This document shows, one piece after another, positions 1 through 8,217 of a stretch of 64,000 nt of DNA (its first letter is position 1; each line of letters starts with the position of its first letter). Source of the DNA: Saccharopolyspora aridisoli (GTDB taxonomy: Bacteria; Actinomycetota; Actinomycetes; Mycobacteriales; Pseudonocardiaceae). The notes below the pieces were generated by a model. The model had not been told where the DNA came from. It saw nothing but the letters and a program-made list of their open reading frames with translations, and did no database searches. The position numbers were made by a program, and so were the translations under genes. Location: the NCBI RefSeq assembly GCF_004348445.1, contig NZ_SMKV01000015.1, positions 62,001 through 126,000 on the forward strand, in the 5' to 3' direction.

Positions 1-55
1 CTGAACAATGGGGAATGCGGGCCCGCGCAACGTGTGCGCCGGGAAGACTGGGGGC

Positions 56-829
56 ATGTTCAAGAGGTTGATGGCGGCGGTCGGCGTCGGCGGCGCCGAC
101 GTGGAGACCGAGCTGCACACCCCGGGTGTGCAGCCGGGAGGTCAGGTCCACGGCGTCGTGCGGTTGCGCGGCGGCGAGGTCCCGCAGCAGCTGGACGGTG
201 TGTCGGTCGAGTTCGTGACCCGCGTGGAACGCGAGGTCGACGACGACGAGGTCGAATCGGTGCGCGGCTTCGGCCGGCAGCGGGTCGGGGAGGGCGTTGC
301 CCTGCAGCCGGGCCAGGTCGTGGAGCTGCCGTTCCAGGTGACGGCCCCGATGGAATCCCCGATCACGTTCTACGACGGCCGGCACCTGCCGGGCGGTGAG
401 GTCGCGATCCGCACGAGGCTGGAGATCAGCGGCGCGGTCGACGCCACCGACACCGACCCGGTCGGAGTCGGCGCGCTGCCCGCTCAGCACGTCCTGCTGG
501 AGGCGGTGGAGCGCCTCGGCTTCCGCTTGCACCGGGTCGACTGCGAGGCGGGCCACCTGCGCGGAACTCGTCAGACGTTGCCGTTCTACCAGGAGATCGA
601 GTTCTACGGCTCCCCGAACTACCCGCGCCTGAAGCAACTCGAAGTCACCTTCATCGCGGGTCACGACGGCCTCGACATGATCATCGAAGGGGACAAGAAG
701 GCGGGTCTGCTCTCCAGCGGCCGAGACCTCACCAACGTCCTCAACATCGACTACCAGGCGATTCCCCAGGTCGACTGGACGGCCGAACTCCACAACCACC
801 TCGCCCGCATGGGCAGCGGCTGGCTGTGA
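56..829 (+). CDS. Spo0M-like (SpoOM family) protein
   Basis: 257 aa. The product begins MFKRLMAAVGVGGADVETEL and continues as the arrestin-like double beta-sandwich typical of the Spo0M family, whose Bacillus member affects sporulation control and cell morphology; its biochemical role is unknown. No signal peptide or membrane segment is visible, so it should be cytosolic. An in-frame ATG at position 8 would add 16 residues, but the family normally starts at MFK, with a hydrophobic-basic first helix. The gene stands alone and ends 6 bp before a GC-rich hairpin. Family assignment is by sequence style and is fairly sure; the cellular role in this organism is inferred only. Confidence 0.8.
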   Translation: MFKRLMAAVGVGGADVETELHTPGVQPGGQVHGVVRLRGGEVPQQLDGVSVEFVTRVEREVDDDEVESVRGFGRQRVGEGVALQPGQVVELPFQVTAPMESPITFYDGRHLPGGEVAIRTRLEISGAVDATDTDPVGVGALPAQHVLLEAVERLGFRLHRVDCEAGHLRGTRQTLPFYQEIEFYGSPNYPRLKQLEVTFIAGHDGLDMIIEGDKKAGLLSSGRDLTNVLNIDYQAIPQVDWTAELHNHLARMGSGWL

Positions 830-835
830 CCTCGA

Positions 836-864
836 GCGGCCGCGGTCCGGCGGGTCGCGGCCGC
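836..864 (+). terminator. GC-rich hairpin after the Spo0M-like gene
   Basis: A 9-bp perfect inverted repeat (gcggccgcg / cgcggccgc) with an 11-nt loop lies 6 bp after the stop codon. A second, weaker dyad (aaccgctc / gagcggtt) lies at about 868-908. There is no T-tract. It probably ends transcription between the convergent genes. Confidence 0.5.
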
Positions 865-1065
865 CACGAACCGCTCTCGGGCCTCTCGGCTGCGGTCCGG
901 GAGCGGTTCACGTTGCAGGCACGGGCTTTCGTCGTTCCGACGAGAGGGTGACGAGCGTGTCGACCGCTGCCCGAAGGCCGCTGACCGAAGATGTGGTCGC
1001 CCCGGGCAGTTCTGGTCCGAACCGTCCATGATCGACGTCGGTCCTAACCCGTCGGCGTGGTGACC

Positions 1066-2322
1066 TCACGGACGCGCAGGGGAGGCCTGGTCCAACGGGA
1101 GATCTCGGACCTGACCGAGGGGTGAGCTCAGCAGCCAAGCCGACGACAGCAGAACCCCCGCGCCGGTGATCCACAAGGTGGGCCGCATTCCCAGCTGCGT
1201 GGCGCTCACGCCTCCCAGCAGCGCCCCGAACGGCGCCGTTGCGCGGAACATGAACCGAATCGTGGCGTTCATCCTGCTCATCATGTGGTCCGGGCACAGC
1301 GCCTGGCGGGAGCTGACCTCCGCGATGTTCAACGCGACCAGGCTGAACCCGCTGATCAGGCCGCCGACGGCGAACCAAGTGAGGTGCCGGCCGGGTCCGG
1401 TCAGCGGTACCAGCAGCATCCCGGCTCCGATGCCGATGATCGCCATCCGCACCAGACGCGCTTGCCCGATCCGCCGCGCGATGGCGCCCGTGGTCAGCGC
1501 GGCCGCCACCGCTCCGAGCGGGCCGACGCTGGTGAGCGCCCCGACCTCCCCGGGCGTCAGTCCGATGTCGACGGTCAGGAAGGTGACTGTGATCGCGACG
1601 CTCCCGGCCTGGAAGAACACGACGCTGGCCCCGCTGCACGCGATCGCGCGGAGGAGCCTGTGGGTGAAGACGAACCGAAGTCCCTCCTGGATCTCGCTGA
1701 TCAACCGGCGGTCGGTTCGGCGCTCCCGCCGGGGTTCGGTGCGCTTGATCGAGCGCAGCCACGCGGCTGACCACACGAAGCTCAGGGCGTCGACGACGAT
1801 CGCGAGGGGAGCGGTCAGCCACTGGACGAGCAGCCCGCCGGCGGCAGGCCCCGAGACCTCGGCGATCGAGATGTTCATCTGGAGCTTGGAGTTCCCCTCG
1901 ACCAGGTGCGCGCGCTCCACCAGCCGCGGCAGGTAGGTCTGGTGCGCGACGTCGAAGAAGACGGTCAAGACGCCGGTGACGGCCACTGCCGCGTACAGGT
2001 GCCCGAGCGTGAGCGCCCCGAAGGCCGCCGCGACCGGCAGCGAACCCAACGCCACCGCCCGTCCCACATCGGCGATCAGCAGCACGGGGCGGTTGCGCCA
2101 GCCGTCGCACCACGCGCCCACCGGCAGCCCCAGCACCAGGAAGGCGGCCGTCTCCAGCACCACCAGCACCGACACCTGGAACGCCGAGGCGTTCAGCTCG
2201 GTGAGTGCCAGCAGTGGAAGTGCGACGAAGCTGATCCTCGTGCCGATCTGGCTGAGCCCGTCGGCGACCCACAGGTGTCGGAAATCGCGGTCACCCCACA
2301 GCGAATTCCGACGAATCCTCAC
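1066..2322 (-). CDS. MFS transporter, drug-exporter-like
   Basis: 418 aa from a GTG start (VRIRRNSLWGDRDFRHLW) chosen because a strong ribosome site (GGAGGG) lies 5 nt upstream; a longer ATG reading would add 39 residues with no transport-protein character. The 'F..LW....S..G' opening and about 12 hydrophobic segments match the enterobactin/macrolide-exporter branch of the major facilitator superfamily (MFS_3 type). The product should sit in the cytoplasmic membrane and export a small molecule, substrate unknown. It stands alone, convergent with the Spo0M-like gene. Family is sure; substrate cannot be read from the sequence. Confidence 0.85.
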   Translation of the reverse strand: MRIRRNSLWGDRDFRHLWVADGLSQIGTRISFVALPLLALTELNASAFQVSVLVVLETAAFLVLGLPVGAWCDGWRNRPVLLIADVGRAVALGSLPVAAAFGALTLGHLYAAVAVTGVLTVFFDVAHQTYLPRLVERAHLVEGNSKLQMNISIAEVSGPAAGGLLVQWLTAPLAIVVDALSFVWSAAWLRSIKRTEPRRERRTDRRLISEIQEGLRFVFTHRLLRAIACSGASVVFFQAGSVAITVTFLTVDIGLTPGEVGALTSVGPLGAVAAALTTGAIARRIGQARLVRMAIIGIGAGMLLVPLTGPGRHLTWFAVGGLISGFSLVALNIAEVSSRQALCPDHMMSRMNATIRFMFRATAPFGALLGGVSATQLGMRPTLWITGAGVLLSSAWLLSSPLGQVRDLPLDQASPARP

Positions 2323-2624
2323 CGAGCCCTCCGCGCGATCACTCCTGGATGCTGCCGGTCCGGGACGCGCAGGGGAACCGCCGTGGAACGAGATCACAAG
2401 CCGCGAAGGAGGACTCTCGTGGATCGCGTGCTCCACCATCGCGCGGTGCGTGCCTCACACACGACCTCGATCAGCTGGCTGACGTCGCCGAACGGCTCGT
2501 CGTCGATGATGGGCCGGAGCGGCTCACCGCGCGCACGGCTCTTCCGCTGCCAGAGGCGTGCCCGAACCGTCGCGGACGGACTGACGGGGCGCGACTGTTA
2601 CCAAAACTGCTACCACGACCAAAA
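2323..2624. other. Intergenic region without a recognisable gene
   Basis: This stretch lies upstream of the MFS gene and downstream of tRNA-Ser. Reading frames here are arginine/proline-rich shadows. It presumably holds the MFS promoter; no operator dyad was recognised. Confidence 0.4.
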
Positions 2625-2655
2625 GGACCCGGTGGGGGAGATCCCCGCCGGGTCC
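2625..2655 (-). terminator. Rho-independent terminator of tRNA-Ser(UGA)
   Basis: Perfect 8-bp stem (ggacccgg / ccgggtcc) with extra pairing inside (ggggga / tcccc). On the minus strand it is followed by TTTTGG. It lies about 20 bp downstream of the tRNA 3' end. Confidence 0.75.
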
Positions 2656-2676
2656 TGTTTATGCTGGTCAGCTGAG

Positions 2677-2761
2677 CGGAAGCGGCGGGATTCGAACCCG
2701 CGGTCGGTCTCCCGACGCTCGCTTTCAAGGCGAGTGCATTCGGCCGCTCTGCCACGCTTCC
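2677..2761 (-). tRNA. tRNA-Ser, anticodon UGA
   Basis: 85-nt class II tRNA. The acceptor stem GGAAGCG/CGCTTCC pairs fully, the T-loop GTTCGAATC is present, and there is a long variable arm. The anticodon loop CTTGAAA gives UGA (serine UCA codons). The discriminator base is G and CCA is not encoded. It is followed by its own terminator. Confidence 0.95.
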
Positions 2762-2811
2762 ACGCCGCAGCGTAGCCAACTCCGGGTGGTGGGCCTACAA
2801 CCGGTCCGGGG

Positions 2812-3288
2812 TCATTCGAAGCCGCGGAGGTGGTCGGTGAGGCGGCTGAAGACTGCCGCGAGGGTTTTCTGCTCGTCGGGGTCGAGCAGGTCGATCATGT
2901 GGTCACGGACGCCTTGGACGTGGGACGGGGCGGCTTCGCGCAGCTTGGCCAAGCCCTCCGCGGTGAGGACCGCGAGCACGCCTCGCCCGTCCTGCGGGCA
3001 CTCCTGTCGGCGGACCAGCCCCTCGCTCTCCATCCTGCGGATCTGGTGGGACATGCGGCTCTTGGAATGTGCGACGCCGTTCGCAAGCTCGCTCATCCGC
3101 ATCTGCATGTCCGGAGCCTCCGACAGCGAGACGAGGATCTCGTAGTCAGCGATCGACAGGCCGTGCGCGACCTGCAGTTCTCGGTTCAGCCGGTGCTCAA
3201 GCAACGCGCTGCCCACGATGTAGGCGCGCCAGGCCGTCATCTCCGTGTCGCCCAGCCAGGGGGCAATCTGCTCGGTCGCCTCACTCAC
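2812..3288 (-). CDS. MarR-family transcriptional regulator
   Basis: 158 aa winged-helix protein. The core 'LSIADYEILVSLSEAP...MRMSELANGVAHSKSRMSHQI' is the recognition region and 'GLVRRQECPQDGRG' the wing, followed by a C-terminal dimerisation helix (LDPDEQKTLAAVFSRLTDHL). MarR proteins are usually ligand-responsive repressors. It is transcribed divergently from the ABC exporter beginning at 3409, with a 120-bp shared intergenic region, so it most likely controls that exporter. The inducer is unknown. Confidence 0.9.
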   Translation of the reverse strand: MSEATEQIAPWLGDTEMTAWRAYIVGSALLEHRLNRELQVAHGLSIADYEILVSLSEAPDMQMRMSELANGVAHSKSRMSHQIRRMESEGLVRRQECPQDGRGVLAVLTAEGLAKLREAAPSHVQGVRDHMIDLLDPDEQKTLAAVFSRLTDHLRGFE

Positions 3289-3408
3289 CCGGTCAGGTTA
3301 CCGAGGTCTGCGGTGCCGCGTGTCCAGGTCGGGGAACCTTCGGTCGAAAACGGATTGCCTGACCTCCGGTTCCCGCGACTAGCATCGAGTGCGGAACAGG
3401 GGGTCGAT

Positions 3409-4380
3409 GTGTCGGTCGCGGTCGAGGTCAGCGAGCTGGTCAAGCGCTACCCCAAGAGTCGCGCCAACGCGGTCGACGGGCTGTCCTTCCAGGTGCGGGC
3501 GGGCGAGGTCTTCGGACTGCTCGGGCCCAACGGTGCGGGCAAGACCACCACCGTCGGCATCCTCACCACGAGGGTGGAGCTGACCAGCGGACGAGCGATG
3601 GTCGCCGGGGTGGACGTGGCCGCGAACCCGGTGGCCGCGCGAAGCAAGGTCGCCGTCGTGCCGCAGCGGGTGAACCTGGACCGCTCGCTCAACTCGCGGC
3701 AGAACCTGATCTGGCACGCCACCTACCACGGTGTTCCGCGCACCGAACGGCATCGGCTGGCCGACGAGCTGCTGGACCGGATGGGCCTGACCGACAAGGC
3801 CAAGGCCCGCGTCGACGACCTCTCCGGCGGTCAGGCGCAGCGGCTGATGATCGCCCGAGCGCTGATCCACGAGCCCGAGGTGCTGTTCCTCGACGAACCT
3901 TCCACCGGGCTGGACCCGCAGGCCCGGTTGTTCGTCCACGACCGGATCAACGACCTGCGCGACCAGGGCGTCACGGTGGTGCTCACCACGCACGACATGG
4001 ACGAGGCCGAGAAGCTCTCCGACCGCGTCGGAGTCGTCGACCACGGCCAGTTGCTGACCCTGGACGCCCCAGGAGCCCTGATCCGCTCGCTGCCCGGCAG
4101 CGGAACCCTCGACGCCACGGTGCTGACCGACGGCCACCACCCGGACAAGATCATCGACCTCCTCGCCGAGGTCCGCGGCGTGCACCGGGTCGAGCGGATC
4201 AGTACCGACGATGCCGCCGAGCTGCGGCTCCGGCTCTACGTCGGCGCCGAGCCGGCCGCGCTGCTCGGCCCGATCGCGCAGACCCTGCACGAGCAGCGCA
4301 TTCCGGTCAGCGACCTGTCGCTGGGCTCGGCGACGCTGGAGGACGTCTTCATCGAGCTGACCGGACGGGAGTTGCGATGA
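3409..4380 (+). CDS. ABC exporter ATP-binding subunit (DrrA-like)
   Basis: 323 aa. Walker A GPNGAGKTTT, signature LSGGQAQR, and Walker B VLFLDEPSTGLD with the H-loop TTHDMDEAE are all intact. The C-terminal extension is typical of daunorubicin-resistance-type (DrrA/ABC-2) ATPases. The start is a GTG after a G-rich ribosome site (cagggggtcgat); the frame is open further upstream, but that region overlaps the divergent MarR gene. A possible promoter is TTGCCT (3355) and TAGCAT (3380) with a 19-bp spacer. The stop overlaps the permease start by 4 nt (ATGA), implying translational coupling. With the next gene it forms an exporter of unknown substrate, probably MarR-controlled. Confidence 0.92.
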   Translation: MSVAVEVSELVKRYPKSRANAVDGLSFQVRAGEVFGLLGPNGAGKTTTVGILTTRVELTSGRAMVAGVDVAANPVAARSKVAVVPQRVNLDRSLNSRQNLIWHATYHGVPRTERHRLADELLDRMGLTDKAKARVDDLSGGQAQRLMIARALIHEPEVLFLDEPSTGLDPQARLFVHDRINDLRDQGVTVVLTTHDMDEAEKLSDRVGVVDHGQLLTLDAPGALIRSLPGSGTLDATVLTDGHHPDKIIDLLAEVRGVHRVERISTDDAAELRLRLYVGAEPAALLGPIAQTLHEQRIPVSDLSLGSATLEDVFIELTGRELR

Positions 4381-5147
4381 GTTCCGCTCGTGCTTTCCTC
4401 GCCGTGCTCGGGCGGGACGTCTTCGTCACCGGCCGGGAGTTGCCGAGCTTCCTCGCGCAGGTGCTGGTGCAGCCGGTGGCGCTGCTGTTCATCTTCGGCA
4501 AGGTCCTCGGCGAGCTCGGCTACACCCAGCCCGGGTACGCGCAGGTTCTGCTCCCCGGGATGATCGCGCTCAACGCGTTCCTGGTGGCGCTGCAGAACAC
4601 CTCGTTCCCGCTGGTCCTGGACTTCTCGTACTCGCGGGAGATCGAGGACCGGCTGCTGGCGCCGCTGCCGATCAGCTGGGTGGCGGTGGAGAAGATGCTC
4701 TTCGGCGCGCTGCGCGGGTTGTTCGCGGCGGTGCTGATGGTGCCGATGGGCGTGTGGATGCTCGGCCGGATCGACTGGGACCTGGGCGGTCTTCCGTTCG
4801 CGCTGCTGTGCATGGTGCTGGGGTCGGCGGCGGGCGCCGCGGTCGGGCTGACGGTGGGTGCGGCGGTGCCGCCGAGGCGCATCAACATCATGTTCGCGGT
4901 GATCCTGGCGCCGCTGATGTTCACCGGTGCGACCCAGTTCCCGTGGGCGCAGCTGGAGCACCTGCGCTGGTTCCAGGTGCTGTGCGCGATCAACCCGCTG
5001 ACCTACGTCAGCGAGGGCATGCGCGGCGCGCTGCTGCCGGAGATCCCGCACATGGCTCCGTGGGTGTGCGTGCTGGCGCTGCTGTTCGCGACGGCGCTCT
5101 TCGGCGCGCTCGGGATCAAGTTCTTCCTGCGCCGCGCTCTCGACTAG
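4377..5147 (+). CDS. ABC-2 type permease, DrrB-like
   Basis: 256 aa membrane protein with six hydrophobic segments. The ABC-2 signature region FAVILAPLMFTGATQFPW and the conserved 'INPLTYVSEGMRGALLP' mark the DrrB/NodJ class of exporter permeases. It overlaps the ATPase gene by 4 nt and would dimerise to form the pore of that exporter in the cytoplasmic membrane. Substrate unknown; drug, lipid or polymer export are all possible for this class. Confidence 0.9.
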   Translation: MSSARAFLAVLGRDVFVTGRELPSFLAQVLVQPVALLFIFGKVLGELGYTQPGYAQVLLPGMIALNAFLVALQNTSFPLVLDFSYSREIEDRLLAPLPISWVAVEKMLFGALRGLFAAVLMVPMGVWMLGRIDWDLGGLPFALLCMVLGSAAGAAVGLTVGAAVPPRRINIMFAVILAPLMFTGATQFPWAQLEHLRWFQVLCAINPLTYVSEGMRGALLPEIPHMAPWVCVLALLFATALFGALGIKFFLRRALD

Positions 5148-5493
5148 AGCTGTTGAGGGGTGGGCTCGCTCGGCGGTGCACGCTGAGCACCACACCCGAC
5201 CATCCGATGCCGCCGCGTTCTCAAACGCTCCTAGCAGCCGCTCGAACGAGTTAAAAGATCTACACCATCAGGTGATCACTGCTCAGTAACGAGCTTCCGG
5301 CGACTCGTCGGGAAGCCTGTTTTAGCTGATCAGAGGCCAAGTTCTCCTCGCGGCCAATGCGCGGGCCGATGTGGTGGTGTCGGAACGCCCGGATAACTTC
5401 TCGTCGGCATGTGATCTCCGATCAGCTGCCCACCTCCGGGCCCCACAAGGCGTTTCGGCCCGGAGGGCCGCAGCGCCAACGGGCCGGGAGCCG
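5148..5493. other. Intergenic region between exporter and L,D-transpeptidase
   Basis: No convincing gene. It contains an AT-rich patch (about 5250-5275) and the hairpin listed at 5293. The remaining 3' part carries the promoter and leader of the transpeptidase gene. Confidence 0.4.
5293..5323 (+). terminator. Intrinsic terminator after the ABC exporter
   Basis: Stem gcttcc/ggaagc with an inner cga/tcg pair is followed by CTGTTTTA. It lies about 145 bp after the permease stop. Confidence 0.5.
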
Positions 5494-6306
5494 ATGATGA
5501 GCCTACGTCGCACAGCCGGAGGCACCGCACGCGTGGTGCGGTCGCTGACGGCCGCCGCGCTGGGCTTGGCGTGCCTCGCGCCGACCGGTTGCGCGGCGGC
5601 GGTCATCGCGCCGGTCGAACGACCTCCGTACGCGATGGCCAAGGCCGACCTGGGCATGCAGGCCGACGCCACCACGTTCACCGAATTCCCCACCGCCCCG
5701 GACGATCCCGCCCCCGGTGGGCTGACGGAGGGGGTTGTGCTGCGGGTGCACGCCGATGTGGCCGTGCACCAGTCGCCCGGCGGGCCGGTGTTCGCGAAGC
5801 TGCCCGCCAAGCAGCTGAACAACCCCACGTGGGTGCCGGTGATCGCCGAACACGGCCGGTGGGCCCAGGTCCTGCTGCCCTCCCGGCCCAACGGCGCCAC
5901 CGGCTGGGTGCTGGAAGACGACCAGGTCGAACGCGCCCGCACGCCCTACGTGGTCGACGTCGAGATCGACGCTCGGCGGCTGACGGTGCGCCGGGCCGGT
6001 GCCGTCATCGGCGAGTGGGTGGTCGGCGTCGGGGCGACGGAATCCCCCACGCCGCGCGGCCGGACGTACATCATGGCCGCGATCGAGGAAACCGTCACGA
6101 AGTTCAGCCCGATCATCCTGCCGCTGGGCATCCACTCCAACACCTTCAGCACGTACGGAGGCGGGCCGGGCACGGTCGCGCTGCACGGCTGGCCCGACCC
6201 TTCGGTCTTCGGCCAGGCCGACAGCGACGGCTGCGTACGCGTCCCCGACGACGCGCTGCGCCTGCTGGCAACACTGCCACTGGGCACGCTCGTCCACCTG
6301 CGGTGA
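5494..6306 (+). CDS. L,D-transpeptidase (YkuD/ErfK family), exported
   Basis: 270 aa. The start is one of two adjacent ATGs 3-6 nt after GGGAG. A basic N-terminus and hydrophobic core (residues about 12-30) end at a Cys (APTGC), so it is secreted and possibly a lipoprotein, although Pro at -3 is unusual for a lipobox. Next comes an SH3-like stretch (VLRVHADVAVHQSPGG...GWV), then the YkuD domain with the catalytic block LHGWPD...SDGCVRVPDDAL. The Cys is present, but Asp replaces the His of the usual S-H-G-C. The family forms 3-3 cross-links in peptidoglycan or attaches proteins to it. The next gene encodes a surface protein, fitting an envelope role. Confidence 0.85.
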   Translation: MMSLRRTAGGTARVVRSLTAAALGLACLAPTGCAAAVIAPVERPPYAMAKADLGMQADATTFTEFPTAPDDPAPGGLTEGVVLRVHADVAVHQSPGGPVFAKLPAKQLNNPTWVPVIAEHGRWAQVLLPSRPNGATGWVLEDDQVERARTPYVVDVEIDARRLTVRRAGAVIGEWVVGVGATESPTPRGRTYIMAAIEETVTKFSPIILPLGIHSNTFSTYGGGPGTVALHGWPDPSVFGQADSDGCVRVPDDALRLLATLPLGTLVHLR

Positions 6307-6356
6307 CTCCGCCATGGGTGAAATTCCACACCAGGAAAAGGTAAAGGAAGCGATCT

Positions 6357-6737
6357 ATGCGCAAGACTGCTTACTTGGCGGGCTCGCTGGCCGTGGGCAC
6401 CGCGAGCATGGTCCTCGGCGGCGCTCAGGCCTTCGCCGACAGCACCGACAACGACGGCGTCAACGTCGGTAACGACAACAACATGAGCGTGCTGCCGATT
6501 CAGCTGTGCGGCAACAACATCGCCATCCTCGGCGCGGTCGTGCCGGTCGCGTCCCCGCAGAACGTGGTGTGCGCGGCGAACGCTCCGATCGTGGAGGACT
6601 CGAGCGTGCAGCTGGACGAGGAGCCCACCGAACCGCCCGCCGTGCAGCAGCAGCTCGAGGTCTCGTCCGGCGAGGAGCGGCTGCCCGAGGCCCCGGCGCC
6701 CGTCGCGGTGCAAGGCCACCACGCGGTGACCGGCTAA
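6357..6737 (+). CDS. Chaplin-like small secreted protein
   Basis: 126 aa with a strong ribosome site (aaggaag). A Sec signal peptide (residues 1-27, ending QAFADS) precedes a core rich in G, N and V: 'GVNVGNDNNMSVLPIQLCGNNIAIL' then 'VVPVASPQNVVC'. Two Cys about 26 residues apart, a G-N rich hydrophobic core and small size resemble chaplins, the amyloid-forming surface proteins of streptomycetes. The remaining half is acidic and Pro/Glu-rich and not chaplin-like. It could alternatively be a rodlin-like or unrelated secreted protein. It follows the L,D-transpeptidase by 50 bp and may be co-transcribed. Confidence 0.65.
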   Translation: MRKTAYLAGSLAVGTASMVLGGAQAFADSTDNDGVNVGNDNNMSVLPIQLCGNNIAILGAVVPVASPQNVVCAANAPIVEDSSVQLDEEPTEPPAVQQQLEVSSGEERLPEAPAPVAVQGHHAVTG

Positions 6738-6853
6738 GTCCACCTGGATGGATGGGCTAGCCACCTGAACGGGTGGACCCCTGTCGCTTATGTAGCGGCT
6801 GGCCCGGCCCGCCACTACATTCCGGTGCTGCGTAGATCGCTACGCGTAGAGAG

Positions 6854-6881
6854 TGCGGTCGTTTCGGCTCGAACGACCGCA
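6854..6881. terminator. Hairpin 1 between convergent genes
   Basis: Perfect 10-bp inverted repeat tgcggtcgtt / aacgaccgca with an 8-nt loop. It lies between the chaplin-like gene and the convergent aminotransferase. Confidence 0.55.
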
Positions 6882-6889
6882 TCCGCAGT

Positions 6890-6935
6890 GGTGGTGGTCG
6901 GCGAAGTACTCCCCCTCTCTTCGCCGGCCACCACC
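6890..6935. terminator. Hairpin 2, long bidirectional terminator
   Basis: A 17-bp stem (starting ggtggtggtcgg and ending ccggccaccacc, one G-U pair) encloses a 12-nt pyrimidine-rich loop. It sits 33 bp from the stop of the minus-strand aminotransferase and probably serves both strands. Confidence 0.7.
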
Positions 6936-6968
6936 GTTGCTCTTCTCCTGCGGGAGAGCGGGTTTCCG

Positions 6969-8021
6969 TCAGCCGCCGAAGGTTTTCGCGGCGGCCAGGA
7001 ACGCGTCGTTCTCGTGCGTCTGGCCGATGGTCACCCGGGCGCCTTCGCCGACGAACGCCCGCACCACGACCCGGTTCTCCAGGCAGTGCTCGTTCATCGC
7101 GGTGGTGCGCTCACCGAGCGGCAGCCACACGAAGTTGGCCTGCGTCTCCGGGAGCTCGTAGCCCATCGCGACGAGCTCGCGGTGCACCCGGCCGCGCTCG
7201 GCGATCACGTCAGCGCAGCGCCTGCGGAGCTCGTCCTGGGCTTGCAGGGAAGCGATGGCGGCGGTCTGGGCGAGAGCGTTGACGCTGAAGGGGATCGTGA
7301 CCTTGCGCAGGGCCTCGGCGACCTTCGCTGGAGCGATCGCGTAACCGGCGCGCAGCCCGGCCAAGCCGTAGGCCTTCGAGAAGGTCCGCATCGACACGAC
7401 GTTGTCGCGAACCCGGGTGATCTCCACGCCGTCCGGCGCTTCCGGGTCGTCGACGAACTCGAAGTACGCCTCGTCGAGCACCACCAGGACGTCGCCGGGC
7501 ACGCGGTCGAGGAAGGCGTTCAGCTCGGCCTCGCGCACCAGGGTGCCGGTCGGGTTGTTCGGCGTGCACACGAACACCAGCCGCGTCGCCGTGGTGATCG
7601 CCGCCAGCATCGCTTCGAGGTCCAGGGCGTGCTCGCCGGTCAGCGGCACCTTCACCTGCCTCGCCCCGACCACCTGCGTGATGATCGGGTACGCCTCGAA
7701 CGACCGCCACGGGAAGATGACCTCGTCCTCGGCGGTGCAGGTCGCCTGCACCAGCTGCTCGCACAGCGCGACGGAGCCGCAGCCGACCGCGATCTGCTCG
7801 GGCGCGACGTCGTAGTGCGCGGCCAGGGCCTCGGTCAGCGCGCTCACCCCCATGTCGGGGTAGCGGTGGACTTCGGTCGCGGCCTGGTTGATCGCGGTCA
7901 CCGCGCTGGGCAGCGGTCCCTCGGAGACCTCGTTGCTGGCCAGCTTGATCGAACCGGGCACGGTCCGGCCCGCCACGTAGGGCGGCAACTGCTCCAGGTC
8001 GGCACGGGTGCGCACGCTCAT
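6969..8021 (-). CDS. hisC2: Histidinol-phosphate / aromatic amino acid aminotransferase
   Basis: 350 aa, fold-type I PLP enzyme. 'IKLASNEVSEGPLPS', 'TPNNPTGT', 'VLDEAYFEF' and the PLP-lysine motif FSKAYGLAGLRAGY are all present. The second ATG is preferred because AGGAG lies 6 nt before it, whereas the first ATG abuts that ribosome site. It lies outside a his operon, as does the mycobacterial HisC2/Pat branch, which favours aromatic amino acids. Phenylalanine/tyrosine transamination is therefore at least as likely as histidinol phosphate. Confidence 0.85.
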   Translation of the reverse strand: MSVRTRADLEQLPPYVAGRTVPGSIKLASNEVSEGPLPSAVTAINQAATEVHRYPDMGVSALTEALAAHYDVAPEQIAVGCGSVALCEQLVQATCTAEDEVIFPWRSFEAYPIITQVVGARQVKVPLTGEHALDLEAMLAAITTATRLVFVCTPNNPTGTLVREAELNAFLDRVPGDVLVVLDEAYFEFVDDPEAPDGVEITRVRDNVVSMRTFSKAYGLAGLRAGYAIAPAKVAEALRKVTIPFSVNALAQTAAIASLQAQDELRRRCADVIAERGRVHRELVAMGYELPETQANFVWLPLGERTTAMNEHCLENRVVVRAFVGEGARVTIGQTHENDAFLAAAKTFGG

Positions 8022-8217
8022 CGACATCTCCTACCTCGATCCGTCAAACAGGACGTTAGTACGACGTCCCCCGCTCCCACACCACCACTGTCCGCTTCCC
8101 GCCCCCGGGGAGCGGACAGTCGATCCCGATCACGATGAGGTGCTCTTCGGCCGAGTGTTGGTCCGTATGGATGACCGTGTTGCTCGATGTTTACCTACCT
8201 GTGGTTACCTGCCGGAC

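Noticed and set aside
3409-4380. Longer reading of the ABC ATPase starting at 2830
   Set aside because: The upstream 190 codons are antisense to the MarR gene and lack ATPase homology; the GTG at 3409 with a G-rich ribosome site is the better start.
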